This document shows positions 24,311 through 37,773 of a stretch of 64,000 nt of DNA, in pieces; within the stretch, counting starts at the first letter, position 1, and each line of letters opens with the position of its first letter. This stretch comes from Epiperipatus broadwayi (Eukaryota; Onychophora; Udeonychophora; Euonychophora; Peripatidae): contig JAQFVV010000207.1 of assembly GCA_028023455.1 (NCBI GenBank), positions 1,565,243 through 1,629,242 on the forward strand, read 5' to 3'. A program made the translations under genes and the position numbers. A model generated the notes under the pieces. The model did no database searches. It had not been told where the DNA came from and saw only the letters and a program-made list of their open reading frames with translations.

Positions 24311-25499
24311 GCCAGTCAATACTTCCCAATATCAATAACAATCAACAATTTCAAACTGTGTTAAGGCAATCTTCTTTTAACAATAAAAATGGATTCCCAT
24401 CTTTATTAATGGTTTAATATATTTATATAGACACTAAAGATTGCAACTTGACCACAGATTGAAATTATTGATACAAAGAAATTTAAATAAACCTCTTCAA
24501 ACAGATAAATGCAACCTATTTTGAATATAGACTTATAAATAGTCACTTATAATATTACAAACTACAATTATAAATGTCAAATTGCACCCAAAGATTATAA
24601 TGGTAACTAACTAAGTACTGATGATGATGATGATGATGGAAGGTGTGTAGGAAAAACAAACACTGATATAATAAAAATGCAGAGGAAAATTTTATTTTAT
24701 TCAAATTATATATTAAATATACTCACATGTCTGAATCTTAGTTTAGGAAATAATGATAATTAAAATTATATAAATACAAGCAATATATATTTTATTATAA
24801 TTTAAGTAAATATTTCATGATAACATATTAAATCTTAGATATCTTATTTACCTTTACTTTTATTATGCATATGTATGATCAATGTGTGTGAGTGTTGTGT
24901 TACCAAAAAATTACTATTTGGGCAGTGGACTAAAATGATACCAACTATCTATTACCCCTCCTATCCATCTTCATAGTAATGCAATGTAACAGGGATTAGG
25001 ATATTAAGAATAAGGCAATTATTTTTTTTATTTTTGAACGTTAATTAACTATAACTTTAAAAAAACATGAAGTCACATTTTATAAAAATATAATAATTTT
25101 ATTTATTATAATAAAAAATAATAAATTTATAAAATGTATTCATAAAATGTATATAATAAAGTTGTTGGTTATTTTATGGTTAATTCCATTAAAGCATGAC
25201 ATGTGGGTGAGTATAAAATAAATTTAGTGAATTAATAGCATTTTACTTCCTTTTCTTTCCCAAAATTTAATACTGAAAATCGCAATTACAATTGAATGTT
25301 ACTATTCTGAAAAATATGAAATATTAATACAATTATATGTGTTAAATAAACTATCATATTTATAAATATGCATCCCTTGTATATGTATTAAATGGATTAT
25401 GTCCTGTACATGATGGTCAGATTGACCTTAGGTCAACATGGGTCTGACAAGAATCTCGGCCTCAGGATGGCCTTTGAGCATTCCATCATCAGATTTTCA
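24306..25499. other. AT-rich spacer
   Basis: Nothing coding. It includes a (GAT)n tract at 24619-24637. Around 25415-25435 is a perfect palindrome TTGACCTTAGGTCAA within a wider imperfect inverted repeat (GTCAGA ... TCTGAC). Confidence 0.5.
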
Positions 25500-25800
25500 A
25501 TTGGATGGATGGTTGAAAAGTTGGAGTGTGGAGTAGATTAAAGCCTGTCCATTAAAGTATGAGGATTGGCTATCTTAATATATATCTGAGCACTTGTGGC
25601 ATATATGTGTGGAGATGATAATCTGGACCAACTGATAATTGCTGGTTTAGCATGAAATACCTATATTGGTGATTGTTTATCTTTTCAACATATATGTGTT
25701 CAGGTGTATCAGTGTTATGAGATAGAGTGGAGAGTTGTGGGTCATGTGAAAGTCTGTGCTCATATACCCTATATATTAAATATACCTAGATAAGTGTAAC
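25500..25800 (+). repeat. Foldback repeat family F, copy 1 (partial)
   Basis: Similar over about 300 bases to 56075-56400: both contain GTGGAG, ATCCATTAAAGT-type and ATGAAATACNTATATTGG-type words in the same order. It is non-coding and lacks the left arm that makes the 55.9 kb copy a foldback. I cannot tell whether it is a SINE or a MITE; no clear pol III box is visible. Confidence 0.55.
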
Positions 25801-28624
25801 TAAACCCTAATTGTTTTCCAGTAGCAATTAAAGCTATTTATATTTATTAGAATGTTTTGGTTAGCTTTAATTAAATTAATACATAGGAATATTCATGTTT
25901 AAGATGTTCAGTGAGAGGTTAACTAGTTATTGATCTTTACAAATCTAATTTTAATTATATTACTTTTTGTTTATATTATCTTCAAAATATTTAAGGTATT
26001 GTTTCTAACAAACTCAGATCCATTCCCTTCATGGCTTAAGTCAATGAATACAATTATTTATTTTCTACTAACAACACTACAAATGCATATGTACTTTATG
26101 CTTATGTAAATGATGAAATATATCTTTTTTGAGAGTCTGCTTATAAAAAATCACACATTTATGCAAAATAAGACTGGATATTTAACGTAACTCCCAAAAC
26201 ATATTATAAATAAAATAATTACTTTATTAAGTAAAAGGATTATCATTTCTATAAATTACTGGCAATTAAAAACTACCAACAATATAATGGCCAAAATATA
26301 TCTTTAAATAAAAGACAAATAATTGTCTTAAATTGTTATTTCATGCAAACATATTATCATAAACATGCACACAGTGTATTAATTAAAGAATCTAATTATT
26401 CCAGTGTATTGATATCAAATACAATATAATGTATGTGCTGCAAAATTTATATTATGTAAATAAAGTTTGATTATAAAATGATCTATTTTGCTTGAATACT
26501 AACTTTGTCTTCAAAACTTCTGAGAGCTCAAGAGAATTTTTTTTACAATTACCAAATGTAATATGATGATATAAAATAAACAATTATTTTTTCTGAAGAT
26601 TGATCTTTGGGGTGACTTTCTTATAAGGGCCTGTTTGTAGAATACCTTAATAGGCATATAATGTAGATAACAGAGACAGCATGAAAATCTTGGGAAATTA
26701 TTTATATCTTTAATTATTTAGTGAAAAATTATAAATAATACAACAGTTAATTTTTGTGATTAATTAAACTAAAGATAATCTGCAATTATTTAGAGCTGTA
26801 AAAAAACGTTTGACTTGACAAGTTATATACAAATTGATTAACAGGACTTTTTGCTTACAAACGTTATTAATTGGTCAAAGGCCCAATCTCTTTAGTTTTC
26901 CTGGGATAAGGTATTGTTTACTTCAGTGAGGTATAGTGACACATCAGTAATAGCTTGCACAGATGTTGCCTAATGATGTAAGTACTTTTTTGTGGGCCTG
27001 TGCTTTTTTAAAATATTTATTTAGCCAAGCAGAATTTTGTTTATTTCATTAAAAAAATCCCTTTTTATATCAATAAAATCCAGGTTCACTATTAAAGAAT
27101 TTTATTACTAAGTATAAAAATAATTTTTCGTGAATGTATTTTTTAGTCTAAAGGTGTTTTTATAAACTTTGAAAATACTGTGGAATTATTATTTTAATCA
27201 TAATTATTTTGAGCCTATAAATATATGTCACATTTAAATTACAACCCCCTACATTGTTTTATATATATAACTAACTTTACCTTTATAAAACATTTATAAC
27301 AGGATATTATTCTCCCTTTCCCTTAATTTTTTTCATTCATACAAAAGTATTATTTTTAAAATAACATTTAACGCAAAATAAAGCTAGAGTTTAAGAATAA
27401 CTTAATAACTTTACACAAACTGAGAATTTATTATTATTATTTCGTTATATCAAAACCCCATTTTAAATTATCTACTTAACAAATTAAGTACTTCTACACA
27501 TATACATTCCAGGCACACATATGTGTAAGCAAAACATGTATTTATAATAAGCCTAAAAATCAACATAATTTTAGCAATCTTAAATTTCTTACCCCAATTG
27601 TTTTTGAGTACAGTAAAATAAATATTGATATGTTATTAACGTAAAGAAAAGAATTAATTTAAAATTAGTCATTTTTCACATTAATCTACTCAATGGATTA
27701 TGAACAATTATATATTATTAAGTCATTCTAAGGTCAGAATTTCATATAATACTTCTTATTTGAAGCTAACCATTTTTTATTTACAAACACAGACTGCTAA
27801 TTGATATCTACAAAATATAATCACACCAAAACAGTCACAAGTTTATCTGAATCTTCAATTTGTTTCACCAATTAACCTCCACAGAAGAAAGATGGAATTT
27901 CTATCTTTCATTCTGGTCTAAGGTTTTATCATAAGAAAGTTGACACTTAGACTATAACTGATTCATATATTCTACCTGTAGTAACAATTCTTCATCTCAT
28001 TCTAATATGTGAAGCTGTGTGATAAACATAAGCTTTTGTGGAAAACCAATTAATTTCAAACAATGCCATAAGCATTTATCAATGTGACGTAAAAAACTAC
28101 ATTTCAGAATGTTCCATAAGATTCTAAAAATGCAGGACTGATGACAATCAATGTATTATTCAATTGCTAAAATTAATGACTGAAGCCAGATTTATTCATA
28201 AAATAAATGAATAATGCAAAACTTTCTAAAAAGGTGGTTTGTGGTGAACTCATGCATAGTTGTCATGGGAGAGGGAAACTTTATCTACAGTATAAGTATT
28301 ATATTAAAGTTATTCTAAGAAAGTTCAATATTGTTTGTTTTCATTGGAAAATATAGCAGAAAAAAGAATACATTAGAAAATTGTCATTTATATGTGGTGT
28401 TAAAGAATTTCAGAAAACATTTTGTTTTCTTCTGGAAAAATTAAAAGACAAAATTTCTAAACCATCCTGTAAATCGAAAAATGAGCCAATGTATTTTACA
28501 AGTAGACATGTTTATGTTTTAAAGATAGAATTGTAGAGTCAGTGCAAAACTTGTATCTACATCAATTTTGTTTCTTGTTATTTCCTTGTAGTTAGAATAA
28601 TCACACTCATTTATAAAGGAATGT
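25801..28624. other. AT-rich DNA with no recognised feature
   Basis: Dense stop codons in all frames, frequent A and T runs, and no repeat seen elsewhere in the window. Confidence 0.5.
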
Positions 28625-28803
28625 TCATCATCATCATCAACCATTAACAAGCCACTGCAGGATGAAGTTCTCTCCAAGTTTAATTCATCTTCTTTAATCT
28701 TTAGCTTCTCCTCTCCACATTATCCCTGCACCCTTTCTTATTTCATCCATCCATTTTACATATGATCTCTTTCTAGGTCTTCTACAATCTCTTGGAATCC
28801 AGT

Positions 28804-30566
28804 TTAAGATTTCAATTGTCCATTTATTATCTCTTCTAGAAATATGTCCAGCCAACTCCACTTCAGTCTTTTAATTTTTTCCATGAGGTCAGTAACACCT
28901 GTTTGTTTTCTTACCCATACATTGCATTTCAATCTCTTCTTGTTACTTCCAACATACATCTCTCCATACTTCTTTGAGTGGTCTGACATCTCTGTATTGC
29001 TCTTCTATTAAGTGTCCAAGTCTCAGATCCATAAGTAAGAACTGGTAAAACACATTTGTTAAAAACCTTCCTTTTCAAACACATAGGCATATTTCCTTTT
29101 AGTATCAAGTTATTTCTACCAAAAGCACGCCAACCAAATTTAATTCTATGATTAATTTCCTCCATTATGTTTCCATCTGTATTAATAATCTGACCAAGGT
29201 ATTTGTAACTGTTAATTTCTTCTGATTTATCATAATCAATCTTTATTTTCATATTTTGAGCAAATCGATTAAACATTACTTTAGTCTTTTTAACATTTAT
29301 CTTTAGTCCTAATTTCCTACTTTCATCTGATAACTCCTGCAACATTTCTTGCAGCTCTGAAGCATTATTTGCAAAAACAACTACATCATCTGCGAAATCT
29401 AAATGACTTACTTAATCTCCATTTAGTTTCACACCTTTAGTTTCCCATTTTAATCCACAAAACACTTCTTGCAGCACTGCTGTAAAAGGTTTTGGACATA
29501 TGGAGTCACCTTGCCTTACACCTTTCTCAATGTTGACTGTCCCAGTATCATTATGCAATCTAATTGTTGCTGTTGCATTTTTATAAATAGTCTTTAAAAT
29601 ATGACAATATCCTGGATCTATACCTTGATGATCCAATGCTTTAATCACTGAAGAAATATCTATGCAATCAAATGCCTTTTCATAATCTACAAATCCAAAA
29701 CATACTGACAACTCATATTCATTTGTTCTTCCTATAACTTCTCTCAATACCTGGATATGATATACTGTACTAAAACCACTTTTAAATCCAGCTTGTTCTC
29801 TTGGTTTGTGGAAATCCAATGTTGTCTGTAGATGAGTTGTAATTATCTTGGTAAAATTTTTTTATAAAACTGATAAAAGGTTGATAGGTTTGTAATTTCT
29901 AATATCTTCTTTATCACCTTTTTTAAATATTAGTATTATTACTGCATTCTTCCAATCATCTGGTACATCTTTATCATTTAGACATGTAGTATATAACTTT
30001 GCTAAAAAAACAATTCTATTTCTTCACCTGCTTCTTTTAATATATCAATTATAAATTCCATCATTACCTGCAGCCTTTCCTTTCTTCATACATTTAATTG
30101 CATGTCTCACTTCTTCATTTAACATTCTGGGCAATTCAGAAGATATAACAGATAAAGGAGGTACTTGTTCTTTATTACTATATAAATCTTGATAAAAATC
30201 TTCTACCAATTTCATGATATCATCTCTTTTTTTAGTAATAATTCCATCTTTTTTTCTTATTGCAGATATAAAATTCCTACCAATACCAAAATATTGTTTT
30301 ACATTTTTAAGACTTTTCTTTTCTTTTACAGCTTTCCTTGCTAGTTCACAATTATACTTTCTTATATCATTTTCAACTCTTTTCCACACTATTTTCCAAA
30401 ATTTGAGATATTCACTTCTTTTTAATGCATCATTTTTGTATATCTTCATATTCATTCTTTTCTTTATAAATTCTCTAGTTTCAGTAGACATTTTATTGGT
30501 TAATTGCTGCTTTTTTCTACCAGCTATATTTGTTGCAGTTTTTAAAAGTGTATCAGTTATTTTCAT
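28804..30566 (-). pseudogene. RTE linker and reverse transcriptase, multiply interrupted
   Basis: Segments in different frames: 30045-30566 (linker to GKAAGNDGI), 29412-29819 (fingers and palm with FVDYEKAFDCID and GVRQGDSICP), 28929-29345 (HLDFADD ... KINVKKTKVMF, thumb) and 28804-28989 (C-terminus). The catalytic FADD is at 29385-29396, just after the stop at about 29412. The family normally makes one protein with EEP and RT, so at least four lesions inactivate this copy. Confidence 0.9.
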
Positions 30567-30614
30567 ATTAATTTCATTGAAATCTGAATCATGTTCAAAA
30601 TCTACTAATACTTA

Positions 30615-31463
30615 AAACCGATTTGTAAGTTCTAATTTAAATTCATTAGAATGTTTATGAAGATTAGGAATATCAACTGTAAATATTGTTTTTCTTAATA
30701 ATTTTTGTCTCTCTAGTTTTACATTAACACGTATCTTATACCTTACTAATCGATGATCACTTCCTGTATTAAATTTATTAAGTACATTACAATCTTGAAA
30801 TATATATTTCCTGTTAGTCAAAATATAATCCAATTCTGCTGTACCTTCATTTGGATGCTTCCATGTCCATTTCCTTTTAACATTTTTTTCAAAAAAAGAA
30901 TTCATAATATAAAGTTTATCTTTTTCTGCAAACTCCACACATCTATGTCCTCTCTTATTTCTATTACCATAACCAAAATTACCTACAGCATTTGCATCTT
31001 TCATTTGTTTACCAATTCTAGCATTAAAGTCTCCCATAACAATTTTAAAATGTTGTTTATTCTGATCAAAATCCTTTTGTACATCCATATAAAAATCTTC
31101 TACCACTTCATCACTATGAGAACTTGTTGGGGCATAAACCTGAATTATCTGCATTTGGTATCTGCTATTAAGTTGTATAACTAATCTTGCCACTCTGTCC
31201 GATACAACATCAATCTCCACATTATTGTTCTTCCAGTTTTTATTTATAATGAATCCTACTCCACTTGTATTTCCAATATTTGTGCCTTTATAATAGAATA
31301 TATGTCCACTTTTTAAATCAATTGTCTCTTCACCTTTTCTTCTAACTTCACAAAGTCCAATAATGTCCCATTTAATATAAGACTGTTCTTCTTGTAATTG
31401 TTGCAATCTTCCTTCAATTGAAAGTGATCTGCAGTTGTAAGTACCTAAATAAAAAGTCATCAT
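30615..31463 (-). pseudogene. RTE endonuclease domain (EEP/AP-endonuclease type)
   Basis: Start chosen at ATG 31461-31463 (MMTFYLGTYNCRSL), a natural EEP N-terminus; the open frame extends upstream without an ATG to 31511. Motifs in order: GLCEVRR (the metal-binding Glu), VYAPTSS, GDFNARIG, the Trp-rich RKWTWKHPN, LDYILTN and GSDHRLVR with the catalytic Asp-His. This enzyme nicks target DNA to start target-primed reverse transcription. All key residues look intact, but the single frame ends at a TAA after LTNRF, so the polyprotein is cut off from its RT. The same frame resumes at once and reads on to 30045. Confidence 0.9.
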
Positions 31464-31555
31464 CAAATGGCAGCCTGGGTCTGCAATCAGGGGATTCTTA
31501 ACACCCTCCACCTTTGGCCACCAACCGTTGCCTTGGTTGGTAAATTTACAGCCTC

Positions 31556-31963
31556 CTTAGAATAAGAGCCATGCTTTATTTTTGTCTGTCATAATTGTAT
31601 ATATGTATTGGAAAAATATTTATCATTTACACAAACATTCATTCTGCCTTATCAGGTACTAAGAAGAAAGACCATGGTGTTTCTTGATGTTAAACTCAGA
31701 GGTAAAAAGCCAATAAACTCACCAATAAACCCTACAATAATGACACTGTAACTGAAACGTTTATTTGGCTGAACTTTTTATTTCTATAATGCAAAGATTT
31801 ATTGTTTTAATTAAAATGTAAAAAGTGTATGTGACGTGTATATATATATCAAATCAAAACTACCCCAAATCCAGACCAGCATAAAAATAATATTAAAACA
31901 CACCCTATTGACTAGTTTAGCTTTATGCTTGTAATGTTTATATATATATATATATATATATAT
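31556..31963. other. AT-rich spacer ending in (TA)n
   Basis: No gene. It ends with about 25 bases of TA repeat (31939-31963) directly before the TGTAACC start of the next LTR-like unit. Confidence 0.5.
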
Positions 31964-34900
31964 TGTAACCAGTTGGATTACCTAGACACACTAATATAGT
32001 GTGTGTACATGAATATATATATATATAAAGTTGAAAGGAAAACTAGAAATAAACATAGAAAAAAATTATAGTAGATATTTTCTACATTCATTGAAATAAA
32101 AATAAAAATAATAATAATAACTCTGATTTAAGATATTGTTTTATAAATTAATATTTTAAAAAGGTCTGAATAAGTATAGATATTGCATTATTATTAATTA
32201 TTACTCTGATTTTGAAATTTAAAAACACCCAATTGTATTTTTGAAATTTTAATTAATTAAACAAAATTTTTATCTATTAGAAATCCCCTAAGTAAAAACA
32301 TGTATATGAAGGGATTAGTGAGATAAAAATAGAAACTCTGTTTTTAATCAAAGTGTTGTTAACACCTCAGAGGAGTCTATAAAAGGGCTGACAACAGGAT
32401 TAGCTCTAGTCTGGATAATAGTTTTTTGTAAGAAGGGTCAGCTGAAAAGTTCAGTTGGTTATAATATTTTGTTGCAGCTTCTTGAAGTTTGCAGCAGTTG
32501 GTTTTAGCTGACTGTAGAGTTAGCAGTCCATCTACCATGAATTAATACAACTGAAGGCAGAAGATTAGATTTAGAAGCTACTAATATTTCCTTCTCAGGA
32601 ATTTGAATTCACTTGGAGAAAATGACCCACTTCTTTGTGCTGTAATTCATAGCCTTAAACAGAGAGGATAGTTGCTTGTCTAAAATGTATTAAATCAAAA
32701 CAGCTGCTTGCCTGAAAAAATCCTAGACAGAACGAGACCAACTACAGACCAAGATTTTACATGGATTATGTACCTTTACCTGATAGTCATAATAAACTTG
32801 GATTATATTTTTATGATGGATCAAAAGAACCAGCTTGCCCAAGAGAAACCATCGGTGGATGAAGAATTAATTATATGTATGCTATTTTAGCTATATGCAG
32901 AGAGGCACACATAAACCTATATATAGCTGATGAGTTATTTAAAATAATTCTTATAAAAATAGACATGTATATTATTTTTAAGTCGGTTAAAAATCTATAT
33001 ATTTTAAAATAATATAAAGTAATTTTGCTGGAATTATAATTAAGAGTCAAAAATAATTCATTGACCATCTCATTTTAAAGGCAAAATAGACGTTTTTGAA
33101 CAATAATTCTCTGGACATTATTTTGAAAAAAATTATTTATAAAAAAAGGTAAAGAATCGATGATTCAATAATTTAATTTAAAAATGTTGATAATTAATCA
33201 ACAAATACCTGTCAAAAATTGACTATACTTTTTTTAAGGGAAAAAAAGAGAATTTACAAATTGAGACTAATTTTAAATTATATCTATATTTTGTTTATAC
33301 ACACATGTATATGTATGAAATTTGTGCATATTTTCCAAAGAATTTAATAATGAAAATATAATATTATTGCTGTTAAGTTAAAATATGATGTAAACGTCAG
33401 AGTATGCACACACGCGCACATATACGTAAAATTACATTTTGGAAGTGATGCATGAATTTGTACTTTTTATGTTTATGGTGAGTCTATAATTAGGTGGGGC
33501 TGTCTGGATGCAGGTGTCCATGGTGCTCCAAAGTATTGGTTCGGCTTGGTCTAGATCTAGATATTGAGCTCCCAGGGTAGTCCAGTGGTGAATATATATA
33601 GGCCTCATGAATAGGCTTTGGTCTCATGAATAGACCTCATTTATACCCCTAAGTCTCAGAGACATGAGAAGGGTTGGCATAATGCCTTTTGTTTTTTTTC
33701 TGGCTCCTACTCTTTGAGGATGATCTATCTAGATACTTAGAAGGGCAGTGCTTAAAAATGAGGTATTTTCTCCCGACGTCATACATAGTCCAGCTTGGCT
33801 CTCTGCTTATCATGGCATGGAGAGCTGCAGTTCACATATTCACTTTTACTATCTCACCTTGCCTATTTCATCAGCATTAACTAATCAAGCAGAAAGACAT
33901 TTTTAAATGTATATATTTCTTGGATTCTATAAAACGATATTATCTTTCGTTTATTAAAAAGAGAAAAAGAGACATTTTAAAAGTAAAGCAAACAAGCAAA
34001 TAACTTTGTTTTAAAAGAAAAAAAAATTGATAGTATTTATTTCTTTTAAGAAACTAATCGATAAAGAGTGGAACTTACTATAAAATAAGAAAAGCAATTT
34101 ATACATTTTGAACAATGAATAATTGTGAAAATAACTTTTATTGTCATAACAAGTATGTAATTTTTATGAAATTATTAATTATAAAAGTATTGTTTATTTA
34201 TTGTTTGACAAAATTAAATTTGGTAATAATCTGCAATTCTATATACGTGTTGCAGTAAACCTAACATAAGTATTTGTATTATTTAAAACATAATTTAAAA
34301 GTTTAATCATATATTATTTTTATGTAAAAATTAAATATGTTCAGAAATCACACGCATGTATGTATGCGTATATCTGTCAATTGTATTGCAGATACCAATG
34401 CTTGTCAATTATAAGATATATGTACAATTTAATCATTTTTTTGGTTAGTGAATATTAATTGTATATTATAAATTGTGCATCTGTGCGCACATGTATGTAA
34501 ATCAATGTAATGATTTAAATGTTGAATAGTAATGATATAAATCACAAATGTAATAATTATTTTGTTTAATTGAAATGTCTTCCTTGTATATTATAAAATG
34601 CACGTCTGTGTACTAATATATATATATATATGCATTTGTAGAAATTAATTGAGAAATATTGTAAAACAATGTAATAACTTTAGTTGTGTATATAATTTTG
34701 TATACCATTCAAAATCAGAACCCTTATAAGACCTTAATCATTTATTTTGTTGTTATTAATAAACTTATATTTAATTGTTAAAAAGTGTATTCCATCATCA
34801 CTTGTTCACATACAGTGATAGAGCCCATATTCTCTGAGCTAGATTTCAGACATGGATAAATGGGGATGTGTTTGGTGCTTTGGGCATTCAGAGATGATCA

Positions 34901-35573
34901 ATCATCATCCTGGTTGGCGCAAAAGACGATACTCTTTAAAGCCCATGCAATATTATTTTTTATTTTACTTTAGTCTTTATTAAAAATTTAAGTTTATAGT
35001 TGGCCAGTACAAGTGGCCTGAGCATTGATGATGATCAGCATGTTTTGATGTCCCAGCATTATTGTTTTGATTTTTGATTATTGTGTATTTTAATGGATGG
35101 GCACTAAGCTGGTGCATCCAAGTTATGGTTAAATAATTGCCCAAGTTGGCAAAGGCTCAATAGTTAGCCTGGTCTAAAGAAGACCCATTCTCAAATCCAG
35201 TCACAAGATGGACTGCTGATTTATTGTACTGATTTGTTTATTCACATCAATGATGATGATGGATGGTTATTTCTCTTCATATTTACTTACTTTGATTTAA
35301 TTATAATGCTGGTTGAATGCATAATTATGCTTTTAGGTGCTCTTATGAGTTAACTGTTTGATCTCGCAATGTTCTCACAGATTTCTTTAATCTCATACTC
35401 TTGTAGAATATTATATTACTCATATATACACTTTTATAATTATGTATTACTTATAGATAATTTTTCAAAGTATTGATTATTTGTATTTATATTTTGTACT
35501 TGGGGTTGATGATGATATTCCATCACCCCAGGTTCACTCCTTTTTTTATCCGGATACCCCCCATCCCGTTACA
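31964..35573 (+). repeat. Possible solo LTR, family C (about 3.6 kb)
   Basis: Starts TGTAACC next to a TA tract and ends GTTACA next to another (ATAT at 35574), so the ends are inverse and both flanks are (TA)n, as for families A and B. It contains a strong TATAAAAGGG at 32378-32387. From about 34830 to 35270 are GAT-rich phrases with TGGC/TGCC words resembling the family A leader (CCTGGTTGGCGC, TTTTGATGTCCCAGC), which could mean LTR plus leader rather than one long LTR. I found no second direct copy inside, and no coding frame. Confidence 0.4.
32378..32387 (+). promoter_or_regulatory. TATA box in family C LTR
   Basis: TATAAAAGGG, about 415 bases after the unit's left end, followed by more GC-balanced leader-like sequence (GGGCTGACAACAGG onward). 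The position within the unit parallels the TATA boxes of family B LTRs at 480-490 bases from their starts. Confidence 0.5.
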
Positions 35574-35585
35574 ATATATATATAT

Positions 35586-37773
35586 TGTAATGAACACAGA
35601 CGTTCATTACATTGTTTTTTTTTTATTTATTAAACATGAAAGTAAATTAAAAAGTTCGCATTTAAAAATTTTCTTTTAGAATTAAAAATTGAAATTAAAT
35701 ATCATCTTAAACTCGTATATATTAAATCGCACAGATATAAAAAAATTATTAAAATAAAACTGTATTAAAAATAGAAAAGGTATTTTAAAAACAAAAACTT
35801 AAAAAGATTTGGAGATAAAATTATATCTTTAAATTTATCTTTAAATATATCTTTGATTTGGAAAACAGGTTAATTAATCAGAAATGGAAATGATAAATTT
35901 AATTAGTCAAATGTAAACCAGCCTTGGGCATTTAAATGTAAAAACATCAGTCAGATAGGAAAACAATAGAAACTGTTAGCAAATAAGAAGAAATCCCTAT
36001 GGAATCGGACCGCAGCGAAAGGACCATCGCATCGGTGACGTAATGTAAATTCAATCCTTCACATTAATATAAAAAGGACAAGTTTGGAAATTATTAGTTA
36101 GTGACTAGTTATTGATGATTATTACGATGTAACAGCTAGGTGTTAGTGCTGAGGGGATTGAAAAAGACGCACAGCTTCAATCCCTTCAGTTCTGCTAAGA
36201 AAGGAAGAAAAATGAGCCATCATTTCTACATTGAGGACCAACTACACTAAAAAAATCTCCGGATGGATAAATAAATCGGCCAACAGGATACCAATCTTTG
36301 GACGATGTGGGAATTCACGTTCAAACAGCAAGGAATATATGAAGATGAACTATTTAAATAACCGTAAGAACTTTAAAATTTATGAACAGTAAATTAAAAC
36401 TTTCCAGATTTAAATAATTGCAATATTATTCTATCTGACTGATACTATTTATTAATTAGTTATAATTTTATTTAATGTATTTATTTTGTAAAATCATTTC
36501 CATTTATTTATTTTTTGTTCTTTTAAGTTTTATTATGATTTTTGTTTTCCGTTAAATTAATTATAAAAATGTTAAACTTAAGTCGGGCGTGAATGGCTGT
36601 ATAGATTTGTAAAGTTATATTAGGGGAGGGTAATCTTAGGTTATTTATGTCGTTGTTAGATTGGGTCAATGGATTGGATAGATTGATGTAGTTAGTAGAT
36701 GTAATCGGAGATTCGCTACGGGCAGAATCGTTTATATATACGCCGCACTCACCCGTTTGCCTATGGAAGGAATTATAAGATGGAGAACGCATTTCCTTTC
36801 TATGGAGTTTTTTTTTTATTGTTCTTCTCGTTAGATAGATGTAATATTCCTATCTGATTGAGAGTCAATGTCTTTTCTGAATTCTTTTGGTGCTGCCGTA
36901 TTTCGTATTACATTGAATACATCGATGTATCAGATGGATTGATGCCAGTTTGACTGCGAATTTTAGCCTAAGGTTAAATAGGGATAGAATATTTTAATTT
37001 CAATGCAAATCTATGTACTATTCATGCTCGACCCTAAATAAAAATGCATTAAATTTAAGTTGTTTATAGACGCTTGCATGGATTGTTGATCGGTTAACTA
37101 TATTTGCGTTTTCATATTTGATCAAAATATATAGACATTCGATAAATAATGATACCTTACGGTGAGTATCTAAAATGTATTTATTCGGAGGTCTTTTAAG
37201 TCATTGGTGACAATGCAAGTATTTTATGGTGAATACTACTGGGTTACTTATAAATTTCCCTCTGCAATTGCCGGTATCAATAATTTTGTATTTTGATCAT
37301 TTATGTTTATTTTGAAATGTTTTTGACCATGGAATCTATGTAGGCGATCTATACCCAACATTTTTAAGCAAATCTGTGCGATCTATTTAAAATAGTAATT
37401 TAAATTTAAAAAAAAAAAATATTAATGTTAAAATCTAAAAATAAATTTAATCCTCAATTTTAAATGTGCGTTAATAAAAATCTATTTGTGTGTTAATTAC
37501 TGGCAGTGGCTTCTTTTATTTTATTGTTCTAAATATTTAATATATACTTTGAGAATAGAAGTCTATTGGAACTTATAAATGTTTTAAAATCTCTGCTACT
37601 CTATGAGCTAGTGACCTTGGGCAAACGATCGGAATCCAAATATATAAATTAAAATAAATTTTTTTTTTAAAACTTAACGTACCTGCCTACTATATAAATT
37701 TTCTAGATTCAAATGCCTAAGTGGCGCCCTGTAGTGCAGATTACGTAAGTCCCACTTTCCCCCGATCGTTAAA
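35586..37773 (+). repeat. 5' LTR of family B element, block order Y-X-Z
   Basis: Opens with a 26 bp palindrome (TGTAATGAAC, 6 nt, GTTCATTACA). Promoter with TGACGTAA at 36036-36043 and TATAAAAAGG at 36068-36077. Block Y about 36575-37037, block X about 37062-37390, block Z about 37455-37770. It ends CGATCGTTAAA. Inverse words TCGCACAGAT (35730) and ATCTGTGCGA (37375) lie inside it. Confidence 0.7.
36036..36077 (+). promoter_or_regulatory. Family B LTR promoter (TGACGTAA plus TATA)
   Basis: A CRE/ATF-like TGACGTAA 32 nt before TATAAAAAGG, preceded by ATCGGACCG. The same arrangement occurs in the other two family B LTRs, with 34 and 52 nt between the two motifs. Confidence 0.55.

Larger units (their letters stand above)
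28625..31555 (-). mobile_element. RTE-clade LINE, near full length, broken
   Basis: Reads on the minus strand from a 5' end near 31555 to a 3' tail of TGATGATGATGA at 28625-28639; a short GAT-type microsatellite tail is typical of RTE elements, which lack poly(A). It encodes an EEP endonuclease followed by reverse transcriptase. The frame is interrupted by a TAA at 30612-30614, a frameshift in the linker or early RT (about 29820-30045), a TAA at about 29412 just before the catalytic motif, and later shifts. I could not find a clear target duplication. Four other copies lie in the window. Confidence 0.92.

Noticed and set aside
30753-31184. Plus-strand 143-codon frame
   Set aside because: Antisense shadow of the RTE endonuclease.
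37724-37745. TGGCGCCC inside block Z of the family B LTR, considered as the PBS
   Set aside because: It lies inside the LTR before the CGATCGTTA end in every copy; TGGACTCCC right after the end fits better.
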